41,364 bases of DNA from CAYRFQ01 sp964423615 (lineage in GTDB: Bacteria; Planctomycetota; Planctomycetia; Gemmatales; Gemmataceae), in NCBI GenBank assembly GCA_964423615.1, contig CAYRFQ010000069.1:1-41364 (forward strand), given 5' to 3'. This document shows, piece after piece, positions 10,525 through 16,898 of the stretch (positions are counted from its first letter, which is position 1; the number at the start of each line of letters is the position of its first letter). The notes beneath the pieces are model-generated. The model did not search any database and was not told where the DNA came from. It worked only from the letters and a program-made list of their open reading frames with translations. A program made the translations under genes and the position numbers.

Positions 10525-10562
10525 GTTGTTGGGAAAACCGTGGTTCGAGTTTTGTCCCGTGA

Positions 10563-11102
10563 CTACTTGGCTTCGACCTTGAGTTTTTTCAGTTGTTTTG
10601 CGATTTGGTTCCCGTGATCTCCGGTGTTGACGTTCGTCAAAATGAAAAGAATCTTGCCGTCTTTTCCGACGAAGATTGTCTTTCGGAAAGGAAATCTTCG
10701 GTTTTCGGTGACGAGCCCGTAGGCCGTGGCAGTCGTGCGAGATGGATCACTGAGGATTGGATAATCCAACTCGAGCTTCTTCGCGAACTTCTTGTTGAGT
10801 TCAGGTGTGTCACAACTGGCTGCGAAATAGGCCACGTTGAATTTGCGGATGGCATCGCCGCTCGCACGGAGCGACTTACATTCGCGTGTTCAGCCACCAG
10901 TGAAGGCTTTGGGGAACCACGCCACGACTACAGCTTTTTTACCTTTGAAGTCGGACAATTTGTAGGTCTTTCCGTCACTGCCAGGCAACTCAAAGTCAGG
11001 AGCCGTGTCGCCGACTTTCAAAGTTTGGGCGGGCACGTTGCTGGCCACGAAAAACAGCAACGTGAGACAGCTTGCGAGCCATCTCGATGTGTTCAGCGTC
11101 AT
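10563..11102 (-). CDS. Exported peroxiredoxin, probable selenoprotein (in-frame TGA at the peroxidatic position)
   Basis: A 179-residue peroxiredoxin of the BCP/AhpC type, which reduces hydroperoxides. Residues 1 to about 26 are a signal peptide, so it acts outside the cytoplasm. The fold markers are KVGDTAPDFELPGSDGKTY (29-47) and AWFPKAFTGG (61-70). Residue 71, where the family has its peroxidatic cysteine (PxxxTxxC), is encoded by TGA at 10892-10890; the frame then continues as TREC (Cys75 a possible resolving residue) through AASCDTPELN to the TAG stop. Two partial frames, 10890-11102 and 10563-10835, are in the same register. A SECIS-like hairpin follows the TGA. AAGGAG precedes ATG 11102. 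The alternatives, a nonsense mutation or read error, are less likely given the exact position. Confidence 0.85.
10857..10892 (-). promoter_or_regulatory. Candidate bacterial SECIS element with its UGA codon
   Basis: Reading the - strand, TGA (10892-10890) is followed by 14 bases. Then comes a stem GTCGCTC (10875-10869) pairing with GAGCGGC (10863-10857), seven pairs including one wobble, around the loop CGTGC. The loop starts 21 bases after the UGA and has a G among its first two bases. This agrees with the published bacterial SECIS consensus as I remember it (loop about 16-37 bases from the UGA, early loop G). No energy calculation was done. Confidence 0.65.
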
Positions 11103-11628
11103 TGAGGTCTCTCCTTGTTGGTCGAAAAACAAGCACGGGCTGTGTCTTGTCGAGACTGTGATCCTTTTGTAACTCAAGAAGATCTCAGCTGCAAGAAGGA
11201 AGGGCCAAGATGCCCAAAGAAGTCAAGTTCGGTCTCTCGAGTTTTCGGATTCGGTCTTCTTGGAAATGCCAACCCACGGGTCGTCCGTCTAGGCCTTTTT
11301 CCTGTGTCATGCTTGTGGGATGTAGTTCTTGCGAAGGTAATACTTTCTAACAAAACGGTTTGTCTCCAGTTTTTCCTGGTGGACTCGTGGAAATGAGATG
11401 CTGGTTTTGGGACACTATGCGGACGCTTTTATGGCTGTTTGGTTGGCCGGAGTGAACCAAACAAGGAAGCTGTGCGAACCAGGATTTATGAGAGTAGTTG
11501 ACGCAGGAAGGTCGTGCATTTCCTTCGTTCGAAGGATTTTCCAAAACGCGAAGGTGATTGGTTGGGTGAAATGCGCAAATTGGCGGACGAACGGAGTCCT
11601 CTATCGTGTTTTTCCCGCCCTCCTATCG
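11103..11628. other. Intergenic region without supported genes
   Basis: This stretch separates the divergently oriented peroxiredoxin and lipoprotein genes. Short frames exist (for example on + from 11398), but they overlap the well-supported lipoprotein gene or lack protein-like composition and ribosome-binding sites. It presumably holds the promoter of the peroxiredoxin gene; I could not identify it. Confidence 0.5.
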
Positions 11629-11657
11629 TTGGTGAATACACTTTTTACCAGTATAAT
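11629..11657 (+). promoter_or_regulatory. Sigma70-like promoter for the lipoprotein gene
   Basis: A perfect -10 hexamer TATAAT (11652-11657) lies 17 bases after TTGGTG (11629-11634), a partial -35 match that keeps TTG. The predicted transcript would start near 11664 and have a leader of about 47 bases before the GTG start at 11711. Confidence 0.5.
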
Positions 11658-11710
11658 CTCTCCAAAACAACCTGGCTTGCATTCGAAGTCTGTTCCAAGA
11701 GGAGTCAACA

Positions 11711-12448
11711 GTGCAGAAGTGGATTTCGTTAGTTGTTGGAATTGTGGTGATCGGGCTCACCGGGTGTGGGGCTGATCCCAAGGACAAGGGCGGGCCGGTC
11801 GAGTACGGCTCAGTTACCCCATCTGAAGTTACTCTGGCCCCTGGCAAGAGCACGACGATCACGGTCGAAGTCGATCGTAAAGGCTACGAAGGAGTAGTGG
11901 TTGTCAAATTCGATCGCTCAAAGGCTCCTTCCGTTTATGTGGACGAAGAGGAAACAACTCGGACCATCAAACCTGGGAAAAATTCGGCAGATTACACTCT
12001 TATCGCCGAACCAACCGCAAGCTCAACGAAAGAAGGCTCTCCAGAGGTCCTCGTCGTGACTGTGAGGGGTGCGGACATCAAGGATTTCAAAGCCGTTCTT
12101 CCAACGAAAAAGGTTTTGGTCACGATCAAGGGTGGTGTCATTCAGAAAAAGAAAGACGAACGCAAACGCTACCTCACGCCCAAAGAAAATACTTTAAGCG
12201 AAGTCGGGGGGGCGATTCGCGGTTTCGGTGAGAAGTCTCCAAAATTCGCTGACTTTGAAGAAAAGCTCAAGTTTTACGCAGACCTCAAAGAAGTTTCCGA
12301 CAAACAAAAGAGTGCCGAGGCCAAACTCCAAGCAGTACGGGATGCCGACGTCAAGAATTGGGAAGCCTTGAAGGGTGATGCCGACACGGCGATCGAAGAG
12401 GCTTCGACCGCTCTCAAGAAACTGAAAGAAAAGTACAAACTCAAGTAG
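11711..12448 (+). CDS. Lipoprotein with Ig-like domain and helical C-terminus
   Basis: A 245-residue protein with a lipoprotein signal: hydrophobic core and lipobox LTGC with Cys19, so probably lipid-anchored by the Lgt pathway. Residues about 30-140 look like an Ig-like/beta-sandwich domain (EYGSVTPSEVTLAPGKSTTI, later a VLVTIKG strand). Residues 145-245 are Lys/Glu/Ala-rich and probably coiled-coil. Function is unknown; a structural or envelope role is possible. The start is GTG 11711, with GAGGAG six bases upstream. A promoter and a terminator flank it, so it is likely a single-gene unit. Confidence 0.8.
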   Translation: MQKWISLVVGIVVIGLTGCGADPKDKGGPVEYGSVTPSEVTLAPGKSTTITVEVDRKGYEGVVVVKFDRSKAPSVYVDEEETTRTIKPGKNSADYTLIAEPTASSTKEGSPEVLVVTVRGADIKDFKAVLPTKKVLVTIKGGVIQKKKDERKRYLTPKENTLSEVGGAIRGFGEKSPKFADFEEKLKFYADLKEVSDKQKSAEAKLQAVRDADVKNWEALKGDADTAIEEASTALKKLKEKYKLK

Positions 12449-12578
12449 TACACGTTTGCGAGTAATACGTTGGGGTCGGTCGACACGAACCCGAAACGCG
12501 AGTTGCCAGTTTGTGCTGGCCGAACGAATAGTTGTTGTTTTTCTCTTTTATCAAACGAGAAGTGGCCGATTCGAGCCA

Positions 12579-12758
12579 GGTCGCGGTCGCAGGCGTAACC
12601 TTGCAAGCAAAGTGGCTGTACGCGACCGTGGGTAGAGCTTGAGCCTTGTCCGGACTGAGGGAAAAAAAGGCCCCAGGAAGGTTTCTTGGGACGTTTTTCT
12701 CGCACGCCCGGGACTAATATCTGGCGTCGCTTCGCGGCTCAAAACAGAGACACAACAA
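12579..12758. repeat. Diverged intergenic repeat, copy B
   Basis: Block 1 (12590-12629) and block 2 (12743-12758) match copy A at 10237-10404, with the same 113-base spacing. Here block 1 sits in a hairpin closed by GGTCGCG (12579-12585) and CGCGACC (12621-12627), with an inner GCAGG/CCTTGC stem around a CGTAA loop. The terminator hairpin lies between the blocks in this copy. Confidence 0.6.
12661..12700. terminator. Bidirectional Rho-independent terminator
   Basis: An 8-bp stem CCCAGGAA (12672-12679) / TTCTTGGG (12683-12690), with one wobble and loop GGT, is followed on + by a five-T run (12694-12698). On - it is followed by a seven-T run (the A-run at 12662-12668). It can serve both the + lipoprotein gene, 220 bases upstream, and the - methyltransferase gene. 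Confidence 0.75.
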
Positions 12759-12942
12759 CTATCCATCCCTCCAGCACTAACTTAAAAAAACGCAAGAGAA
12801 GGTCCGAACAAAACTCTATGCTTGCGCTTCGGATTCGTGTAAGAGTCTCTCGTTTTGAGTTCAGGCAAAACCAAACTTCATCCGTCAACGCAAAAGGGAT
12901 TAACCGATCGTCGGTGCGGTGCCTCGGAAGTCGATGGAGCAG

Positions 12943-13635
12943 TCATCGGACAGCCAGGAAGATGTTTTTTGACTGTGGAAAGCAGGAGGCATACCCAAAC
13001 CACAGCCGCATCGTTGCCCAAAGAAAACCTCCAAAACCGCGATAGAGAGGGCCGGGATCATGGAATTGTTTAATTCCGTGGAATCCGGCCTTTTGCAATC
13101 CTCGACGGATTTGTCCTCTTGTAAAGCCCTGTTCCGTGACCCCAAATTGGCGTGAGTGTTCGCGGGCGTGAGGCGAGTATCGATGGAGCCAAGTCGTTTC
13201 CATCATCAGCAGCACGCCACCTGGTTGGAGGTGTTGGGCAGCTCGTTGGAGGACTTTTTCGTATTGAGGGCAATGGTGGAGACAATCGAAGAGCAAAACG
13301 CCATTGAAATCGCGTTTCTCCAGTTCGAATTCTTCCATATCGGCGACGTGAAAATCCGCTTCGACGTTTTCGAGAAGCGTTCGCTCGCGAGCGATCTCGA
13401 TCATCCTTTCCGAAATGTCGATCCCCGTCATCTCATAACCGGCACGAGCCAACAACAAAGTTGTCCATCCGGGACCGCAACCCATGTCCAAAATCGAACC
13501 GCCGCTGAGATAGGTTTGGAATAATTCCAACACCAAACCGAATTCTCGGAAAACTCGAGGGCAGTTGTAGGGTTTTTGGAACAGGTGACTTTGGTCGATT
13601 TTGAGCGGATATTCACGCTCGGCTTGTTTGGTCAT
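12943..13635 (-). CDS. Class I SAM-dependent methyltransferase
   Basis: A 230-residue protein with a Rossmann-type methyltransferase domain. Motif I is ILDMGCGPGWTTLLLA (about 48-63), followed by the acidic ribose-binding loop GIDIS (71-75), a DM pair near 99-100, and post-motif VLLFDCLHH (113-121). The C-terminal part, including FTRGQIRRGLQKAGF, resembles UbiE/COQ5-type methyltransferases, but the substrate cannot be read from the sequence. ATG 13635 is preceded by a modest GGACGTGGAAA. It stands alone between a terminator and the hydrolase gene on the same strand. Confidence 0.88.
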   Translation of the reverse strand: MTKQAEREYPLKIDQSHLFQKPYNCPRVFREFGLVLELFQTYLSGGSILDMGCGPGWTTLLLARAGYEMTGIDISERMIEIARERTLLENVEADFHVADMEEFELEKRDFNGVLLFDCLHHCPQYEKVLQRAAQHLQPGGVLLMMETTWLHRYSPHAREHSRQFGVTEQGFTRGQIRRGLQKAGFHGIKQFHDPGPLYRGFGGFLWATMRLWFGYASCFPQSKNIFLAVR

Positions 13636-13868
13636 TTTCCACGTCCCTAACGGAATGGCGGTTGTGCGACTCTTCCGTCTGACTGGCGTGATTTCTCGGG
13701 TGCTAAATGGAAGGACCGTGTTCTAGTGTGCCGAGGAGAATGGGTCAAGAGGTACTCGAATCGAGACTGGAAATCGGCGTGCGGTAGTGTGAATGTGTAT
13801 TATTCAGCCGAGCCGTGCGACAGTCGTTTCGAGTGCCCCTGGTACTTTAGCTACGCAGCTCTCGTTGG

Positions 13869-14792
13869 TCATTTCTCCCTTGCGATCGTACCCAAAAAAT
13901 CTCGAACGACCTTCGCGTATTTTTCGGGGTTGCTTTGTCGGATGTCAACGTGCCCTGCCTTTTCGAAAACAACGTGTGTCGCGTGCGATTGGACTCGTTG
14001 ATAAATGTCCCGAGTTTCTTCGGGTTTAGTCCGGCGGTCCTTTTTGCCAGAAAGGAGCAAGATGGGGATGCTCTCGGGAATGTCGTCGACGTAGCGTACT
14101 GGAGCAATGTCTCCAGCGTAAGGCAAGACGACGGGAGCTGTCAGGCGAAGGCCAGCATAACCAATCCAAGAAAGGACCGGAGGCAAATACAACTCGGTCC
14201 GATTTTGCAAAGCCGAGTAAAGATCGCGATACGGAACTTCCCAAATGTAACCAGCGACTTGATTGCCAAGGTCTTTGGCTGCGAACATGGCCGCTGCGGC
14301 TCCCATTGATCGACCGTAGACTATGAGGGGGCGATCCGGACATTTTTCGCGAAGCCATTTGACACCCGCAATGACGTCATGTTTCGCTGAAAATCCGACA
14401 TCGTTCAAATTTCCCGAAGAATCCCCGTGAGCCCGAAACGTGAGCATCAGGACGGGACAGCCTTCGTCAGCAAAGAAACGAGCGTGCTTGGTCATGGCTC
14501 CTCGGCGATCTCGATATCCGTGCAGGAGTAGGACGATTGGTTTGTTCGGTTTTCCCTCGACGAACCAAGCACCAAGTTCTTCTCCGTCCGCAGTCATAAG
14601 ACGATGGGGCTCGACATTCCGACTGCCAAATTGGGGGGCAGGCTCCTTGGCTGTCGGACCTCCAATGCGGCGAGTGAAATAGTACGCTGTGGCGAAGGAG
14701 GAAAAGAGCCACAACATAGTCACAACACCCAGGCCAAGCAAGCTGCGACGGACGTACTTTCGCCACGGCCTTTTTCTGGTTTCGTTGGTCAT
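13869..14792 (-). CDS. Membrane-anchored alpha/beta hydrolase
   Basis: A 307-residue protein with an N-terminal basic stretch and one membrane helix (about 17-40), then an alpha/beta-hydrolase domain. Landmarks are LLLHGYRDRRG (88-98; HG at the oxyanion loop), the nucleophile elbow YGRSMG with Ser162, a likely Asp near residue 252 in GKKDRRT, and His281 in KAGHVD. It resembles the BAAT/YqkD-like group of serine hydrolases whose substrates are mostly unknown. The catalytic domain would face outward if the positive-inside rule holds. The ATG has no strong ribosome-binding site. The nearest upstream DNA carries the MITE-like element. Confidence 0.88.
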   Translation of the reverse strand: MTNETRKRPWRKYVRRSLLGLGVVTMLWLFSSFATAYYFTRRIGGPTAKEPAPQFGSRNVEPHRLMTADGEELGAWFVEGKPNKPIVLLLHGYRDRRGAMTKHARFFADEGCPVLMLTFRAHGDSSGNLNDVGFSAKHDVIAGVKWLREKCPDRPLIVYGRSMGAAAAMFAAKDLGNQVAGYIWEVPYRDLYSALQNRTELYLPPVLSWIGYAGLRLTAPVVLPYAGDIAPVRYVDDIPESIPILLLSGKKDRRTKPEETRDIYQRVQSHATHVVFEKAGHVDIRQSNPEKYAKVVRDFLGTIAREK

Positions 14793-15107
14793 GGTCGTAT
14801 TGTTGGTTCTGGAAGAGAAAAGACACCGAGGGCACAGCCAACGGTCTGGGCAATGCGCTCACTTTGTTGATTATGGTATGCTGTGGCCTTTTGGCGGGTA
14901 GTGATTTCCCTTTCGAACAGGGCCGTTTGATTGTCCGAGTTTTCCCGATCAGAAAACGGTTTGGGGAAAATAGGTAGCTGCTCAAGTTTCCTCGACTCCC
15001 AAAGAATCCATCAGAAACCGACAATCAAACGGCCCTGCCCTTTCGAATCGCATTTGGAACGCAGACAGGCTTTTTCGAGGTGAACATGCGAAGTAGGTTG
15101 GGAGACG
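14793..15107. other. Intergenic region holding a MITE-like element
   Basis: No gene is supported. The region lies upstream of the hydrolase start and downstream of the PEP-CTERM-like gene's stop, both on the - strand. Its main content is the 120-bp inverted-repeat element at 14918-15037. Confidence 0.7.
14908..15047. mobile_element. MITE-like element with 18-bp inverted repeats and 10-bp target duplication
   Basis: CAGGGCCGTTTGATTGTC (14918-14935) is repeated as its exact reverse complement at 15020-15037, 84 bases further on. Immediately outside both ends is the same direct repeat CCCTTTCGAA (14908-14917 and 15038-15047). That is the signature of a 120-bp non-autonomous insertion with target-site duplication. 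There is no coding capacity. Ends beginning CAGGG with 8-10 bp duplications recall the ISAs1 family, from memory and unverified. An internal TTTTCCC/GGGAAAA pair adds fold potential. Confidence 0.85.
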
Positions 15108-16523
15108 TTATTTTTGACGACCGAATTTTCTGCGTTGAAGGAAAACGAGCAAGGGAAGACCTAATCCCGCAAGCAGAAGGCTCGGTGGTGCCGGGACCAC
15201 GGCGGGTGTGCCTCCCTTTTGGCCTTGTTTTTGGCGGTTCCGTTGTCTCTGCCTTTGTGCTTGGTTGACGTTTTGTTCTTGCGAAACTTCAACGCTCAAT
15301 TCCGATTCTGAGGCAGGTTCTTGGACCGTCTGCGTTCCACCAGTTCCGCCGGGGATGATGGGCGGGGTATTATCATTATCATTGTTACCAATCGGCAGTA
15401 GGCTTTGTCCACCGGAAAGCGGAACCCCACCTACTTGTTGGATGCCCGAAGATAGAGAACGCGCACCTGGGTTTTGAAATCCAGGATCGGCTTTGTTTTC
15501 GTCCGGCGCTGGAACGTATTCATTCGGTTGGGGTGTTGGAGCTACTCCGTCGGCGAGGCCTTTGAGTTGTTGCGAAATGTTCACGGGCGTTTCGTCGAGT
15601 AAAACGGGCACAATCTTTCCATCTTGAATCTGAACTCGCTGGCCGCGAACGCGAACCGGTTCCAGGGTGGGTGGCAAGTTTGACGTAAACCCAAAGACGG
15701 TACTTCGTCGGTCTTTCTCGATGGCGTTTTTTTCGGACCAAATGGCCCGGAAACTTGGTCGTTTGTCTTTGAAGTCCGAGCGATTCAACAAAATGACATA
15801 GTCTGGATTAATGGCTGGGTCGAGCGGATCCCACTGAATCCGAAGAATCTTGTTTCCGTTTTCATCTCCGGGTGCTTGTTGGCCCCGACGAGTTGGGACT
15901 TGAGTGAGAAAGAATCGCTTGTTGATTGGGATGAAAGGGGCCTTGTCTCGATAAATGCGGTCGGCACGTTCACGGGCCACGATGTTGCCGTAAGAGACTG
16001 GCCGAACCTTCCGAACGTTTCGTTTGACGTTGGCAGTTCCCTCGGTAGCAAAACCGACGCCTGAGAAGTACCCCCACGACGTGATGTCTTTCATTTCCAC
16101 GATCAGTTTGATGGAAGTGCTTCGGATGGGGCTGAGCGTACCGCGGTCGTTGACAGTTTGATAGAGGTAAAGGTATTGGGCCGACGTGTCCAAACCAGGC
16201 GAGGACGTGCCGCTGAAGTCCAGACCTGGTTTGAAGGCCGAAGCAAACTCAGGCAAGTTCGTTCCCCAGACATCGTCGACGTTTTCCGTTCGTTCCAACA
16301 CTGTGAAGTAAACCGTTGTACCGATACCGTTCTGTCGCCCTTCTTCGGTATCGGCGACGAGACGAATTTCTCCGCCGCCGAGGTCATCGTTGGGAGTCCC
16401 TGGTCGGGTGAAGCCTGTAAAACGTGACAAACTATCTGCGTATGTTTTCGCGCTGGCGCATGACAGAAACACAAACAAACTTACAAAAAGCCAAGCCATC
16501 AATCGCGAAAAGGCAGTCTTCAT
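15108..16523 (-). CDS. Secreted protein with PEP-CTERM-like sorting signal
   Basis: A 471-residue protein with a signal peptide (about 1-26; core LMAWLFVSLFVFLSCASA) and a C-terminal tripartite signal: VPAPPSLLLAGLGLPLLVFL followed by RRKFGRQK. This matches the PEP-CTERM layout, with PAP in place of PEP. Proteins with this tail are handled by exosortase and often end up in the envelope or matrix. The central part has beta-rich segments (for example NKILRIQWDPLDPAINPDYV) and no domain I can name. Before the tail is a Gln/Arg/Asn-rich low-complexity stretch. I chose ATG 16523, which places the signal peptide at the N-terminus, over an in-frame start at 16574. Confidence 0.78.
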   Translation of the reverse strand: MKTAFSRLMAWLFVSLFVFLSCASAKTYADSLSRFTGFTRPGTPNDDLGGGEIRLVADTEEGRQNGIGTTVYFTVLERTENVDDVWGTNLPEFASAFKPGLDFSGTSSPGLDTSAQYLYLYQTVNDRGTLSPIRSTSIKLIVEMKDITSWGYFSGVGFATEGTANVKRNVRKVRPVSYGNIVARERADRIYRDKAPFIPINKRFFLTQVPTRRGQQAPGDENGNKILRIQWDPLDPAINPDYVILLNRSDFKDKRPSFRAIWSEKNAIEKDRRSTVFGFTSNLPPTLEPVRVRGQRVQIQDGKIVPVLLDETPVNISQQLKGLADGVAPTPQPNEYVPAPDENKADPGFQNPGARSLSSGIQQVGGVPLSGGQSLLPIGNNDNDNTPPIIPGGTGGTQTVQEPASESELSVEVSQEQNVNQAQRQRQRNRQKQGQKGGTPAVVPAPPSLLLAGLGLPLLVFLQRRKFGRQK

Positions 16524-16898
16524 CGATATCCCCGAGGAGAAGGGTTGTTGTCTGCAAACGAACCTCTTTGGCAATGTCCAACAAGGAAAATTACCAAAAG
16601 TGGTGTGAGAGGGGAGTGGAATTGTTGGAGACTATCTGGTTTGTTGAGCATGTGGGGAAGCATTCTCAACTTTTACCATTAAACAATAATCTACCCTAAT
16701 TAGGGGCAATGAGAGCCAATTTGTCAAGACCCAGAGAACAGATTAGAGAAAAAGGATGGGTTGGTGAGGTTTGGACGGGCTATCCTTGCCGGAGGCTCCG
16801 ATCGGGCGGACGGATGAATCGTCCGCTTTGAGGTCAAGGGGAAGAGTCGTCTTTCGTTGGAGGAAGACGACTCTGGGTTCTCTCTTTTGTCGTCTGGG
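16524..16898. other. Intergenic region with two hairpins and a palindrome
   Basis: No gene is supported. Near the PEP-CTERM-like gene's upstream side is the 12-bp palindrome CCCTAATTAGGG (16694-16705), a possible operator. Close to the WD40 gene's stop are two hairpins, listed separately as its terminator. Confidence 0.5.
16806..16873 (-). terminator. Tandem hairpins downstream of the WD40 gene
   Basis: A 12-bp stem GAGTCGTCTTTC / GGAAGACGACTC (16844-16873, one wobble, loop GTTGGA) lies 26 bases past the WD40 gene's stop. A second 7-bp stem GCGGACG/CGTCCGC (16806-16826) follows. The U-tract on the - strand is poor (TCTTCCCCTT), so termination is probable but not textbook. Confidence 0.55.

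Larger units (their letters stand above)
10063..10562. other. Structured intergenic region after the atp operon
   Basis: No gene is supported here. The region is unusually rich in perfect short hairpins: CAGGT/ACCTG (10237-10249), GAATCT/AGATTC (10325-10341), GACTG/CAGTC (10361-10375), GGAACC/GGTTCC (10414-10436) and a 13-bp stem at 10494-10524. Two blocks (10237-10275 and 10389-10404) recur near 12590-12758 at identical spacing. This could be a non-coding RNA, a long 3' leader/terminator, or a decayed repeat. Confidence 0.6.
12449..12942. other. Structured intergenic region between convergent genes
   Basis: No gene is supported. It contains copy B of the diverged intergenic element (12579-12758) and a bidirectional terminator (12661-12700). 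Downstream, 12759-12942 shows nothing I can name. Confidence 0.55.

Noticed and set aside
10563..11102. Two separate short genes or a broken peroxiredoxin
   Set aside because: Both parts share one frame and the only interruption is TGA at the catalytic position, with family sequence intact on both sides, so selenocysteine explains it better than a pseudogene.
11398..11775. A 125-residue + frame upstream of the lipoprotein gene
   Set aside because: It overlaps the lipoprotein start in another frame, has no ribosome-binding site and reads like random sequence.
12575..12630. A c-di-GMP riboswitch
   Set aside because: The phrase GCAAGCAAAGTGGCTG recalls the GEMM core, but the other conserved GEMM elements and overall layout are not present.
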